A stretch of DNA of 64,000 nt from JANPIX01 sp031425195 (GCA_031425195.1 JANPIX010000011.1:1-64000), one strand, 5' to 3'; counted from the stretch's first letter, positions 35,388-44,613 are shown. Translations and numbers: made by a program. The notes: generated by a model not told the origin, from the letters alone.

Positions 35388-36797
35388 TTGACCCCCTCGC
35401 TGACCACGCAACCGCGTTTCAACCTTGCCACGCAGTTCGCCCTCGGCGGCGGCGCGGTCATGCTCGTGGCCACTGTCCTTGTCGGCCTGTGGGTGTCGAA
35501 CCGGATCGAGGAAGGGGTCGTTCGCAACACCGCCAACGCCACGGCCCTTTACATGGAGAGTTTCCTGTCGCCGCTCAGTCAGGATATCGAACGCGCCGAC
35601 AGCCTGTCCCCGGGTGCGCAGCGCGCCATGGACGAGGTGTTCACCAACACGCCCTTGGGCAAACGCGTGGTGTCCTACAAGATCTGGAAAGAAGGCGGTC
35701 TGGTTATCCATGCGTCGAACCCCGACATCATCGGCAAACGGTTCGATGTCGACGACGATCTGCAACGCGCCTTCAAAGGCGAAGTCAGCGGCAGCTTTGG
35801 CACGGCAGAACGGGCGGAAAACAGTTCCGAATTTGCTCTGGGGATTCCCCTGCTGGAAATCTACAGCCCAATCCGCGAAGTCTGGTCCGGGCGCATCATC
35901 GGCGTGGCCGAGTTTTACGAAGTGGCCGACGGACTGGCCGCCGATCTGTCTCAGGCGCTCTGGCGCAGTTGGGGGGCGGTGGCGCTTGTCATGCTGGCGA
36001 TTGCCGCATCGCTTTATGCCATCGTGCTGCGCGGCAGCCAGACCATCGACCATCAGCGCCGCGTCCTGACCACTCAACTTGACGAACTGCGCGATCTGTC
36101 TGGGCAGAACGTGGCCCTGCGCCGCCGCGTTCAGGATGCCGCCGCCCGCGCCAGCGCGATGAACGATCAGGCACAGCGTCAGGTCGGGGCCGATCTGCAC
36201 GACGGCCCGGCACAGCTTCTGGGCTTTGCCGCACTCCGGCTCGACGGCCTGCGTGACAGCGTGTCAGGCGACAAGGCGGGGCAGGATCTTGTGCAGATCG
36301 ACCGTGCCGTCAAGGATGCCATGCGGGAAATCCGCAGCATCGCGCGTGGCCTGTCGCTGCCCGAAATCGAAAACCGCTCCGTGGCCCAAGTGCTGGCCTC
36401 GGTGGTCGAGGCGCATCAGGCCCGGACCGGCACGCCAGTCCGTCTGATCGGGGCTGACACCGCCTTGCCCGACCTTTCTGCCGCCGTGAAAATCTGCCTT
36501 TACCGGTTTGTGCAGGAAGGTCTGAACAATGCATGGCGCTATGCGGATGGCAAAGGTCAAAGCGTGACATTGACGCTCAATGGGGCCACGCTGTCTGTGA
36601 CCGTGGGCGACGACGGGCCGGGATTTCCGGCCAGTCCCGTGCCGATGGATGATGGCGCCGGCATGGGCCTGCCCGGTTTGCGCGACCGGGTGGAATCGCT
36701 TGGTGGAACGCTGGATCGGGCAAACCGCCCCGCAACCCCCGAACGGCCCGCAGGGGCCGACCTGCGCATGGTTCTGGAACTGGAGAGTGACGCATGA
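35388..36797 (+). CDS. NarL/DegS-type sensor histidine kinase
   Basis: Membrane-bound kinase of 469 residues from a TTG at 35388, chosen because GGAG lies about six bases upstream (TTG 35373 is an alternative). Two membrane helices (about residues 18-38 and 190-210) bracket an external sensor domain. A coiled linker leads to the HisKA_3 phosphoacceptor in GADLHDGPAQLLGFAALRL and an HATPase domain (QEGLNNAWRYADG, VGDDGPGF, GMGLPGLRDRVE). It overlaps its response regulator by four bases. The signal is unknown; proximity to urease suggests but does not prove a link to nitrogen or nickel. Confidence 0.9.
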   Translation: MTPSLTTQPRFNLATQFALGGGAVMLVATVLVGLWVSNRIEEGVVRNTANATALYMESFLSPLSQDIERADSLSPGAQRAMDEVFTNTPLGKRVVSYKIWKEGGLVIHASNPDIIGKRFDVDDDLQRAFKGEVSGSFGTAERAENSSEFALGIPLLEIYSPIREVWSGRIIGVAEFYEVADGLAADLSQALWRSWGAVALVMLAIAASLYAIVLRGSQTIDHQRRVLTTQLDELRDLSGQNVALRRRVQDAAARASAMNDQAQRQVGADLHDGPAQLLGFAALRLDGLRDSVSGDKAGQDLVQIDRAVKDAMREIRSIARGLSLPEIENRSVAQVLASVVEAHQARTGTPVRLIGADTALPDLSAAVKICLYRFVQEGLNNAWRYADGKGQSVTLTLNGATLSVTVGDDGPGFPASPVPMDDGAGMGLPGLRDRVESLGGTLDRANRPATPERPAGADLRMVLELESDA

Positions 36798-37438
36798 CCC
36801 CGATCCGTGTCGTGATTGCCGACGACCACCCCCTGTACCGCGACGGGGTGGCGCGCAGCCTGTCCGAAGATCCCGCCATCCTTGTGGTCGGTCAGGCGCA
36901 GGATGCCGATGCCGCCGTGGAACTGTCCGACCGCCTGACACCCGATGTTCTTCTGCTGGATATCTCCATGCCGCACGGCGGTGGCATCGCGGCCCTGCGT
37001 CAAGTGATGCAACGCGCCAAACCGCCCCGCGTGGCGATGCTCACGGCATCAGAAGAGGACGAAGACGTGATGCAGGCGCTCAAGGCCGGCGCGCAGGGCT
37101 ATATCCTCAAGGGGGTCGGGTCGCGCGAACTCATCTCGCTGGTCAAGGACATCGCGGCGGGCGGGTCCTACGTTTCCCCGGCGCTGGCCGCCCGCATCCT
37201 CAACACCATGCGCAACGGCAATGCCGCCGCACCCGTCAATCCCCTCGACGACCTCTCAAAGCGCGAGGAAGATATCCTTCGCCTCGTCTCCGAAGGCAAA
37301 AGCAACAAAGAGGTGGGCCGCCTGCTCGACCTGCAGGAAAAGACGGTCAAACACTACATGACCACGATCCTGCAAAAGCTGCATGTCCGCAACCGCACCG
37401 AAGCGGCGCTTCTGGCCCGCGATCACCTGCGCAAGTGA
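36794..37438 (+). CDS. NarL/FixJ-type response regulator
   Basis: A 214-residue cytoplasmic regulator. The receiver domain (about residues 1-120) has the acidic pair in VVIADDHPLYRDG, the phosphorylated Asp in LLLDISMPH, a Thr in MLTAS and the Lys in YILKG. The C-terminal LuxR-type helix-turn-helix (LSKREEDILRLVSEGKSNKE to KLHVRNRTEA) binds DNA. It is co-translated with the upstream kinase and converges with cobS. Confidence 0.94.
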   Translation: MTPIRVVIADDHPLYRDGVARSLSEDPAILVVGQAQDADAAVELSDRLTPDVLLLDISMPHGGGIAALRQVMQRAKPPRVAMLTASEEDEDVMQALKAGAQGYILKGVGSRELISLVKDIAAGGSYVSPALAARILNTMRNGNAAAPVNPLDDLSKREEDILRLVSEGKSNKEVGRLLDLQEKTVKHYMTTILQKLHVRNRTEAALLARDHLRK

Positions 37439-37445
37439 TGCGCAG
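37427..37445. terminator. Hairpin between convergent response regulator and cobS
   Basis: CTGCGCA and TGCGCAG form a perfect 7-bp stem around AGTGA across the response-regulator stop codon. No T run is present; a bidirectional terminator is plausible. Confidence 0.35.
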
Positions 37446-37453
37446 ACACGCGC

Positions 37454-38428
37454 CTACTTCATCGCCATGCTGGCGGCGCTCTCCGGCAATTCCTCGGCAA
37501 AACAGCGCTGATAGTATTCGGCCACCGTCTGCCGCTCCAATTCGTCGCACTTGTTCAGGAACGTCAGCCGGAACGCATAGCCTACATTGCGGAAAATCTC
37601 GGCGTTCTGCGCCCAGGTGATCACCGTGCGCGGCGACATGACCGTCGACAGATCGCCATTCATAAACGCCGTGCGCGTCAGATCGGCCACCGTCACCATT
37701 TGGCCAATCGTCTTGCGGCCCTTGTCGGTGTTGTAATGCGGGCTTTTCGCCAGCACGATCGCCGCCTCGGCATCATGGCTCAGATAGTTCAGCGTCGCGA
37801 CAAGGCTCCACCGGTCCATCTGCGCCTGGTTGATCTGCTGCGTCCCGTGATACAGACCCGTCGTATCGCCTAGCCCCACGGTGTTCGACGTCGCAAACAG
37901 CCGGAACGACGGATGCGGCGTGATGATCTCGTTCTGATCCAGCAGCGTCAACTTGCCGTCATGCTCCAGCACGCGCTGGATCACGAACATCACATCCGCC
38001 CGCCCCGCATCATATTCGTCGAACACGATGGCCACCGGGTTGCGCAGCGCCCAAGGCAGGATGCCCTCGTGGAACTCCGTCACCTGCTTGCCATCGCGCA
38101 GCTTGATTGCATCCTTGCCGATCAGGTCGATCCGGCTGATATGGCTGTCCAGATTGACCCGCACGCAGGGCCAGTTGATCCGCGCCGCCACCTGTTCGAT
38201 ATGCGTCGATTTGCCCGTGCCGTGATAGCCCTGGATCATCACCCGGCGATTATAGGCAAAGCCCGCCAGAATGGCCAAGGTGGTGTCGGGATCGAACTTG
38301 TAGGTCGGATCGACGTCCGGCACCCGGTCGATGCGGTCGGCAAAGCCTTTCACCTTCATGTCGGTGTCAATTCCGAACACATCCCGAACCGAGATTTCTT
38401 CCGAAGGTTTCTGTGCGGTATCCAACAT
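37454..38428 (-). CDS. cobS: Cobaltochelatase subunit CobS
   Basis: AAA+ ATPase of the aerobic cobalt chelatase (CobNST), which inserts cobalt into hydrogenobyrinate a,c-diamide during cobalamin synthesis. Start MLDTAQKPSEEISVRDVFG at 38428 gives 324 residues, the family size; upstream ATGs at 38470 and 38524 are possible but unlike homologues. Walker A is GYHGTGKSTH and Walker B is AIVFDEYDAG; LFATSNTVGLGDTTGLYHG is typical. The usual partner cobT is not next to it in this window. Confidence 0.92.
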   Translation of the reverse strand: MLDTAQKPSEEISVRDVFGIDTDMKVKGFADRIDRVPDVDPTYKFDPDTTLAILAGFAYNRRVMIQGYHGTGKSTHIEQVAARINWPCVRVNLDSHISRIDLIGKDAIKLRDGKQVTEFHEGILPWALRNPVAIVFDEYDAGRADVMFVIQRVLEHDGKLTLLDQNEIITPHPSFRLFATSNTVGLGDTTGLYHGTQQINQAQMDRWSLVATLNYLSHDAEAAIVLAKSPHYNTDKGRKTIGQMVTVADLTRTAFMNGDLSTVMSPRTVITWAQNAEIFRNVGYAFRLTFLNKCDELERQTVAEYYQRCFAEELPESAASMAMK

Positions 38429-38627
38429 CGTATCGGTCCATGTGTTCGGGCCACGCTTGCCGCGTGGCATGTTATCTATGGTGTAGTGGAACATATCCCC
38501 CTTGGCCGCAAGACCCGCCCGCATCCTGCGGCAACGTCACGCCGGCTCATCTTTGCGTGAAGCGCTGAAACCCTGCGCCCACGCGCCCCGTATCCATGCT
38601 AACAAAAGCAAAATATGGAGAGATCGA

Positions 38628-39089
38628 ATGATGCGCCGAACCTTCCTGGGCTCCCTCGCCGCCCTTCTGGGCACCAGCTCCACCCTCCGCGCCGAGGAGG
38701 TGTTTGAGATCACCCTGACCGAGGAAGAATGGCGCGCCCGCCTGTCCCCCGCCGCCTATGACGTGCTGCGCGAAGAAGGCACCGAACGCGCCGGGTCAAG
38801 CCCGCTCGACCGCGAAAAACGCACCGGCACCTTCCACTGCGCCGGCTGCGACCTGCCCCTGTTCGCCTCGTCCACGAAATTCGACAGCGGCACCGGCTGG
38901 CCCAGCTTTTACGAACCCCTCGCAGGGGCCATCGGCACGAAGGAAGACCCCGGCCTGTTCGGCTCCCGCACCGAAGTCCACTGCCGCCGCTGCGGCGGAC
39001 ACCTCGGCCACGTCTTCAACGACGGCCCCCCACCCACCGGTCTGCGCTACTGCATGAACGGGGTGTCATTGGCGTTCAAGGCGGCTTAG
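38628..39089 (+). CDS. msrB: Exported methionine-R-sulfoxide reductase B
   Basis: Reduces methionine-R-sulfoxide in proteins. The 153-residue product begins with an N-terminal export signal (MMRRTFLGSLAALLGTSS), and the RRTFLG pattern recalls a Tat signal, suggesting a periplasmic enzyme. Zinc cysteines are in FHCAGCDLP and HCRRCGGHLGHVF, and the catalytic Cys is in LRYCMNGVSL. GGAGAG precedes the tandem ATGs at 38628 and 38631. It is divergent from cobS, and its stop codon overlaps that of the truncated gene on the other strand. Confidence 0.92.
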   Translation: MMRRTFLGSLAALLGTSSTLRAEEVFEITLTEEEWRARLSPAAYDVLREEGTERAGSSPLDREKRTGTFHCAGCDLPLFASSTKFDSGTGWPSFYEPLAGAIGTKEDPGLFGSRTEVHCRRCGGHLGHVFNDGPPPTGLRYCMNGVSLAFKAA

Positions 39090-39334
39090 ACGGTGAGTCG
39101 GGCCGGGGCACTGACGTGCTCTGGCCACTGCGCCATGGCTACACACTTTTGGTGTTGGCGCCAAAAAAAGGCGTTCGCTGCTGCGCCAGAGGTGGTGCTG
39201 TTCAACACAACTCCAAGCGCCAGACGACCGTATTCGACACCAAACGCCGCCAGCGCGGAATAATACGCGATGCGATCTCCCGCATCGGAATGATACTTCA
39301 AAGTGGCCATTTGCTGTGAATTGAGTGCACTCAC
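39086..39334 (-). CDS. Probable truncated protein, remnant of a larger gene
   Basis: I do not recognise the family with confidence. GTG at 39334 is six bases after a perfect AAGGAG, which itself overlaps the stop of the upstream gene (TAAGGAG), so the pair was once a tightly coupled operon. The first ~57 residues (SALNSQQMATLKYHSDAGDR to SGAAANAFF) look like the N-terminus of a larger globular protein. The final ~25 residues (RQHQKCVAMAQWPEHV and after) look non-native and run into the msrB stop. 82 residues in all. Base composition is lower in GC than the flanks. Likely a broken gene, possibly an effector. Confidence 0.5.
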   Translation of the reverse strand: MSALNSQQMATLKYHSDAGDRIAYYSALAAFGVEYGRLALGVVLNSTTSGAAANAFFWRQHQKCVAMAQWPEHVSAPARLTV

Positions 39335-39344
39335 AATTATCTCC

Positions 39345-40061
39345 TTACATGTCGTGTTTGGCCGCACATATCAGAAATCCAGGGATGCTATCTTGAATTT
39401 CATGCCAATAGGGAAGGTAGTTGCGGTCATAGTGCAAATTTACATCCATGCTGGATGCTCGGAACAAGTGATCACATCCGGGATTAATTTCTGTTCCGGG
39501 TGCGTCACAGTCTAGTATGGCATCCGGAATTCCAAAGGTGGGATCGCTGATGTAAACGTTAAATTCAAATTGCGGCTGGATTTGCATGACGCTTGATCTT
39601 ATTTCGCTTAAACTAAATGGTCCTCTCTTGCGCGCATAGACCGAAAGATCAGGAAGGATACCCAATCCATATTTCTCCGCGCTCTTCACCGCGATTTTGT
39701 CCAGTTCTACCGTGTCGCCCACAGTAAATGACAGGTAGTCTTTCAACCCCCCCAGTCGTTTTATAAACGTGCCGTGCCGTGTAACAGGTTTGAAACTGCC
39801 AATCTCCACACTGAACAACTGCGATGTTGTTTCGACACCATTCTGCTGATCCGCGCGGTCCTCGAAGTAATCGACAGGGATGCGCAGATTGACCCTGCGA
39901 CTTTCCAACTGCATCACGATGGTCGAGGTGACATAGGTCGCATCCGGCGTTAACAGGGCGCAGGGGTCGGTCCAGACAGGCTCGGGAAAGCTGTACTCAG
40001 CCCGCGCCGCCGTAGCGACAAGCACCGGTCCCGCCGTCAGCCAGAGCATTCCATATTTCAA
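39345..40061 (-). CDS. Hypothetical exported protein, low-GC accessory gene
   Basis: Function not recognised. TTG at 40061 is the best start: GGAG lies seven bases upstream, and it yields a clean signal peptide (KYGMLWLTAGPVLVATAARA, then EYS). The mature ~217 residues contain mixed beta/alpha sequence with Cys in WTDPCALL, LDCDAPG and NPGCDHLF, consistent with periplasmic disulfides. It precedes the truncated gene with a ribosome site overlapping its stop. Order and export signal would suit a periplasmic immunity protein for the downstream (now broken) effector, but this is inference. The composition is more AT-rich than its neighbours, suggesting transfer. Confidence 0.6.
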   Translation of the reverse strand: MKYGMLWLTAGPVLVATAARAEYSFPEPVWTDPCALLTPDATYVTSTIVMQLESRRVNLRIPVDYFEDRADQQNGVETTSQLFSVEIGSFKPVTRHGTFIKRLGGLKDYLSFTVGDTVELDKIAVKSAEKYGLGILPDLSVYARKRGPFSLSEIRSSVMQIQPQFEFNVYISDPTFGIPDAILDCDAPGTEINPGCDHLFRASSMDVNLHYDRNYLPYWHEIQDSIPGFLICAAKHDM

Positions 40062-40264
40062 ATCTGAACTCCGGATAACCGAGACGCGCTTTGCTTGCAA
40101 TCATAACGCGAAGCGGTTTTGCCTGTAAACCGCGGCGCGATGTGCTGCCGGTTGGCCGCAAAAACCTTAACGGCAGGTCGCCAAATGGGCCATCACGGCG
40201 TATGTACGCAAAGAATACGCGCTGCATACGTGTTGAAGACGCAAAGCATATGGGCCAACCGCCC

Positions 40265-40897
40265 TCAATCCCGGAAATTCCGGCTGTCCTTGATCTGGTC
40301 CCAGGCCCAGACCACCTCTTGCAGGCGGCCCTCGTCGTCGCGGTTGCCGCCGTTCATGTCGGGGTGCAGGTCCTTGACCAGGCTTTTGTATTGCTTGCGG
40401 ATTTCGGGTTTGGTCCAACTGTCTCGGGCATCCAGAATTTCCAGCGCCTTGCGCTCGGTCGAGGGCAGTTTGCGGCTGGCGTTGGACAATGTCCGCCCCG
40501 GGTTCTGCGTGGCATTTGTGCCAAGGATTTCAATAGGATCGCTCACCCCAAGGCGCGACCATGCCCGCCCCTCGTCAGGCCGTTTGCCAAAGGGTTGCGT
40601 CTCGCGGCCCCAGACCCGGTCCTTGTCCAGAAACTTCTGAAATTCGTCGTCACTGGTGCCCTGAAAGAAGTTCCATTTCAGGTTGTATTCCCGGATGTGA
40701 TCCTTGCAGAACCAGAAGAATTCATCCAGCAAATCCGGGGACTTGGGTGCCCGGTACTTGCCATCCTCCTTGCACCCCGGAAAGTCACAAGCCCGCGTCG
40801 ACGTCTCGAACGCCCCCGACATCCCACGACGTCCCGTCTTGCGGCGTTTCTTGTCGGACGATACCGAAATGTCGAATTCAAACGGGGGTTTGCTCAT
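40265..40897 (-). CDS. J-domain (DnaJ-like) protein
   Basis: A 210-residue cytoplasmic protein whose C-terminal ~55 residues form a J domain (EILDARDSWTKPEIRKQYKS to DLHPDMNGG), with the HPD tripeptide that stimulates Hsp70. The N-terminal ~150 residues include RACDFPGCKEDGKYRAPKSP and DEFFWFCKDHIREYN, with paired Cys/His that could bind a metal. This inverted layout (J domain at the end) is characteristic of an alphaproteobacterial family. It is divergent from bolA. Confidence 0.9.
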   Translation of the reverse strand: MSKPPFEFDISVSSDKKRRKTGRRGMSGAFETSTRACDFPGCKEDGKYRAPKSPDLLDEFFWFCKDHIREYNLKWNFFQGTSDDEFQKFLDKDRVWGRETQPFGKRPDEGRAWSRLGVSDPIEILGTNATQNPGRTLSNASRKLPSTERKALEILDARDSWTKPEIRKQYKSLVKDLHPDMNGGNRDDEGRLQEVVWAWDQIKDSRNFRD

Positions 40898-40968
40898 AGT
40901 CTTGCCTTTCCGACTCGGGGCGTAGAGTTTACGGGATTATCGGCGGGATAGAAGGGGGCACGGGACAT

Positions 40969-41220
40969 ATGGCTGTGAAGGATGACCTGAAAGAACGTTT
41001 GTCGCAGGCTTTTTCGCCCACCACCCTGGTGATCGAGAACGAAAGCCACAAACACGCCGGTCACAGCGGTGATGACGGTTCGGGCGAAAGCCATTTCCGC
41101 GTCGTGATCCGCGCCGACGTGTTCGCCCCGATGAACCGCGTGGCGCGCCACCGCGCCGTGCACGCCGCGATCGGGGATCTGAACACGCGGATACACGCTC
41201 TGGCGCTGGACATCGGATAG
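40969..41220 (+). CDS. bolA: BolA-family protein
   Basis: An 83-residue protein with the BolA fold signatures IENESHKHAGHSG, SHFRVVIRADVF and RVARHRAVHAAIGD. The invariant His in the C-terminal part is present; BolA proteins bind 2Fe-2S clusters with monothiol glutaredoxins and act in iron handling and envelope or stress regulation. It converges with trpE, the stops lying six bases apart. Confidence 0.93.
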   Translation: MAVKDDLKERLSQAFSPTTLVIENESHKHAGHSGDDGSGESHFRVVIRADVFAPMNRVARHRAVHAAIGDLNTRIHALALDIG

Positions 41221-41226
41221 GCGGCG

Positions 41227-42738
41227 TCAGGAGTTTGTGCGCCGCACGAACAGACCCGCATCTTCGGCAGCACGGCGCAGTGCGTTGGATTTGTTGACAG
41301 TTTCCTGATATTCGGCCTCGGGATCGCTGTCATAGACAACGCCGCCCCCGGCCTGAATATACAGTGTTTCGTTTTTCAGAACCGCAGTCCGCAGGGCGAT
41401 GCAAAAATCCATCTCGCCATTCGCCGCGAAATAGCCGACGCCCCCGCCATAGACGCCGCGCTTTTCGGGCTCCAGCTCGTCGATGATTTCCATCGCCCGA
41501 ACCTTGGGTGCACCCGAAACAGTGCCTGCGGGCAGACCGGCCAAAAGGGCTGACAGCGCATCCTCGCCATCCGCAATCTGCCCCACGACGTTGGACACGA
41601 TGTGCATCACATGGCTGTAGCGTTCGATGATGAACTTTTCCGTGGGGCGCACTGTCCCCACCTTTGCCACCCGGCCCAGATCATTGCGGCCCAGATCCAG
41701 CAGCATCAGATGTTCGGCAAGTTCCTTCTGGTCGGCCAGAAGGTCCGCCTCCAACGCCCGGTCTTCCTCGGGCGTGGTGCCACGCTTGCGGGTTCCGGCA
41801 ATGGGTCGGATCGTCACTTCGCCATCGCGCAGCCGAACCAGAATCTCGGGGCTGGCACCGACAACCTGAAACGCGCCAAAGTTGAAGAAGAACATGAACG
41901 GCGACGGGTTCGTGCGGCGCAGACTGCGATACAGCGCGAACGGCGGCAGGGGAAAGCGCTGCGCCCAGCGTTGGCTGGGCACGACCTGAAAGATATCACC
42001 GGCGCGGATATAATCCTTGGCCTTTTCCACAGCGGCACGGTAGCCATCGGGTGTGAAATTGGACACCGGTGTGGCAGGTGCATGAACGTCGCCCAAATCT
42101 CGGTTCGCGGCCGCCGGGGCGCGGTCAAGATCACGAAGTGCATCCATCACCCGCTCTGCCGCCTGCGCATAGGCCGCGCGCGCAGACAGACCGGTGCCTG
42201 TCCAGGCGGGGGCGACAACAGTCACCTCGCCCTTTACACCGTCCAGCACGGCCACGATTGACGGACGCATCAGAATGGCATCGGGAAGGCCCAAAGGATC
42301 AGGGTTCACATTCGGCAGGTGTTCGACCAACCGGATCATGTCGTACCCCAGATAGCCGAACAGCCCCGCCGCAAGTGCGGGCAGGTCTTCGGGCATGTCG
42401 ATCCGGCTTTCACCGATCAGCGTGCGCAGTGTGTCGAGCGGGTGGCCGTCAAGCGGTCGGAACGCCGCCGGATCAAACCGCGCCTCGCGGTTGATCTCTG
42501 ATTGCTCGCCGTGGCAGCGCCAGATCAGGTCGGGCTTCATGCCCACGACAGAATAACGTCCCCGAACCTCGCCCCCGGTGACGGATTCGAGCATGAACGT
42601 GTCGGCCCGCGCCTCGCCCAGTTTGAGCATGAGACTGACGGGCGTATCCAGATCCGCCGCCAGACGGGCATAAACAACCTGATTGCGCCCGGCATTCCAG
42701 CCGCGTTCGAACTGTTCAAAGGCAGGGGTCAGGGTCAT
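41227..42738 (-). CDS. trpE: Anthranilate synthase component I
   Basis: Converts chorismate (with ammonia from TrpG) to anthranilate, the first step to tryptophan. The 503-residue chain has the chorismate-binding core: PSPFMFFFNFGAFQVVGASP, IRPIAGTRKRG, HVMHIVSNVVG, SGAPKVRAMEIIDELEP and GGGVVYDSDPEAEYQET. The N-terminal regulatory part shows LLESVTGG-like ESVTGGEVRGRYSVVG. It lies nine bases downstream of the PpiD-type gene, on the same strand; trpG is outside the window. Confidence 0.95.
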   Translation of the reverse strand: MTLTPAFEQFERGWNAGRNQVVYARLAADLDTPVSLMLKLGEARADTFMLESVTGGEVRGRYSVVGMKPDLIWRCHGEQSEINREARFDPAAFRPLDGHPLDTLRTLIGESRIDMPEDLPALAAGLFGYLGYDMIRLVEHLPNVNPDPLGLPDAILMRPSIVAVLDGVKGEVTVVAPAWTGTGLSARAAYAQAAERVMDALRDLDRAPAAANRDLGDVHAPATPVSNFTPDGYRAAVEKAKDYIRAGDIFQVVPSQRWAQRFPLPPFALYRSLRRTNPSPFMFFFNFGAFQVVGASPEILVRLRDGEVTIRPIAGTRKRGTTPEEDRALEADLLADQKELAEHLMLLDLGRNDLGRVAKVGTVRPTEKFIIERYSHVMHIVSNVVGQIADGEDALSALLAGLPAGTVSGAPKVRAMEIIDELEPEKRGVYGGGVGYFAANGEMDFCIALRTAVLKNETLYIQAGGGVVYDSDPEAEYQETVNKSNALRRAAEDAGLFVRRTNS

Positions 42739-42747
42739 GCGGCGCGA

Positions 42748-44613
42748 TCAGGGAAATTGCGCGTGAACGGCGTTGATGGCGGCCTCGTTCAGGGTCAGGC
42801 CAGCTTGCGCGGCTATCGCACCGCTGACAAGTGCAAAGGCATCCTGTGCCAGCGCCTGTTCGCCCTGTGCCGCAATTGCACCCTTGAGCGCAGCGGCATC
42901 ATCGCCTTCGCCGGTCGCCGCCTTAATGCTGTCAAGCTGCACAAGGCCCGTGAAACCCGGCCCCTCGACCGCTTGCAACTCGCCCTGTGCCATCTTGAAG
43001 ACGCTGGTCATGAAACCTTCTGGCGTGCCGTCGATCACGCTGTCGCGCGCGACTTCGGGGCTGACGGACAGGATGCCAAAACTTCCCAGTGGGGCGCCAC
43101 CCTCAACCGCAGCCTTGATTTCCGTGGCACGCGCCGACAGTGCCTTGGCCAGTGCGGCGGCGCGCCAGCTTTCGGTCACAGCGGGAAGCGCATCGGCAAA
43201 CGGGATGGGTGCAGCGGGCACGATTTCATCCAGACGCATCGCGACAAGGCCACCATCGTCAAGCGTCACAGCCTCGGGGAAATCACCTTCTTCGATCACG
43301 GCGGCGACAGTGCGAAAGGCCGGGTACTGCGCCATGATATCATCGCTGTCGGCGTTGAAATCGAGCGTGCCAAGCGTCATCCCGGTACCTTCGGCCAGTT
43401 CCTCAAGGGATGCGCCGCTGGCCAGTTGGTCGTCAATCTCTTCCACGCGGTCGGCAATCGCCCGGCGGGCGGCTTCTTGCTGTGCCTCAACGCGCAGGTC
43501 GACGCGCGCTTCTTCAAAGGTCACTTCCTGCGCCGAAAGAATGGCGTTCATGCGGAACAAGGCCGGCCCCAGATCGGAATCGAATGGCCCCACAACGCCG
43601 GGTTCGCCCAACGCAAACACCGCATCACCGGCAGCGCCAAGTTCCTCTTTGGAACGGTCGCCCAGATCAATGTCGTCAAGCGTCAATCCGCGCTCAGTGA
43701 CCAGCGTTTCAAAGGTTTCACCCGCGTCAAGCCGCGCTTTCGCGGCCTCGGCCGCAGCCTGATCGGGGTACACCAGCCGTTCGACAAGGCGGCGTTCCGG
43801 CTGGACATAGTCCGCGATGCGTTCGTCATAGATCTTGCGAAGTTCTGCCTCCTCCACGATCATCGTTTCGGCCAATGCCTCGGGCAGAAGTGCGGCATAA
43901 GTGATGCGCTTGGCCTCGGCCTTGGTGAATTCGGCGATGTTGGCATCATAATGTGCCTGCAGATCGGCCTCGGTCGGGTCCGGCGGCGGTGCGGGCAGAT
44001 CGGCCTCTGTCAGGCGCAGCAAGGTCAGACCCCGGCGTTCGGCGACATAGGCGTAAAGCGTGTCGGTCAATGGCGCGGGGGCCACAAAGCCGCCGACGAC
44101 TGCGCCCTGAAGGATGGTGCGCGACAGATCATCCCGCAGGCCTGTTTCGAATTCCGGTTCGGACAGGTTGCTGCGTTCCAGCGCAAACCGATAGGTTTCG
44201 CGGTCAAATTGCCCGGCGGGCCCCTTGAACGCGTCCATCGCGGTCAATTCCTCGGCCACGCGTGCGTCGCCCACCGACAGGCCAAGCCGTTCCGCCTCGG
44301 CATCCAGTGCCGTCTTGACGACAAGCTGCTGGCGCACACGCGCATCAAGACCGAATGCCTGCGCCTGCGAAAACGGGATCGTCTGACCAACCTGCGCGCT
44401 GAGTGCCGCAGTTTCCTGCTGCAGGGCGCGGGCATATTCGTTGGTGCTGATCTCGCGCCCGCCAACCGATCCGATCGACGTGACGCCGCCGCCAAAATTG
44501 GTCACGCCAAAACCGCTGACGCCCACGATGATCAGGGCCATCAGAACCCAGACGACGACATTCGCACCCTTGCGCTTGCGTTTGGCTTCATCGGTCGGCC
44601 TCTGGGTCGCCAT
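42748..44613 (-). CDS. ppiD: Membrane-anchored SurA/PpiD-type peptidyl-prolyl isomerase
   Basis: Folding factor for exported proteins. The 621-residue protein has a short cytoplasmic N-terminus, one membrane helix (about residues 20-40, VVVWVLMALIIVGVSGFGV), a SurA-N-type chaperone domain (STNEYARALQQETAALSAQV, DARVRQQLVVKTALDAEA) and parvulin-like domains further on; the central one is diverged, so isomerase activity is uncertain. It overlies long open frames on the other strand that are not genes. It is followed by trpE. Confidence 0.9.
   Translation of the reverse strand: MATQRPTDEAKRKRKGANVVVWVLMALIIVGVSGFGVTNFGGGVTSIGSVGGREISTNEYARALQQETAALSAQVGQTIPFSQAQAFGLDARVRQQLVVKTALDAEAERLGLSVGDARVAEELTAMDAFKGPAGQFDRETYRFALERSNLSEPEFETGLRDDLSRTILQGAVVGGFVAPAPLTDTLYAYVAERRGLTLLRLTEADLPAPPPDPTEADLQAHYDANIAEFTKAEAKRITYAALLPEALAETMIVEEAELRKIYDERIADYVQPERRLVERLVYPDQAAAEAAKARLDAGETFETLVTERGLTLDDIDLGDRSKEELGAAGDAVFALGEPGVVGPFDSDLGPALFRMNAILSAQEVTFEEARVDLRVEAQQEAARRAIADRVEEIDDQLASGASLEELAEGTGMTLGTLDFNADSDDIMAQYPAFRTVAAVIEEGDFPEAVTLDDGGLVAMRLDEIVPAAPIPFADALPAVTESWRAAALAKALSARATEIKAAVEGGAPLGSFGILSVSPEVARDSVIDGTPEGFMTSVFKMAQGELQAVEGPGFTGLVQLDSIKAATGEGDDAAALKGAIAAQGEQALAQDAFALVSGAIAAQAGLTLNEAAINAVHAQFP

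Noticed and set aside
40091..40951. Plus-strand frame overlapping the J-domain gene
   Set aside because: Mostly antisense to the J-domain gene; the first ~55 residues have no ribosome site and no recognisable domain.
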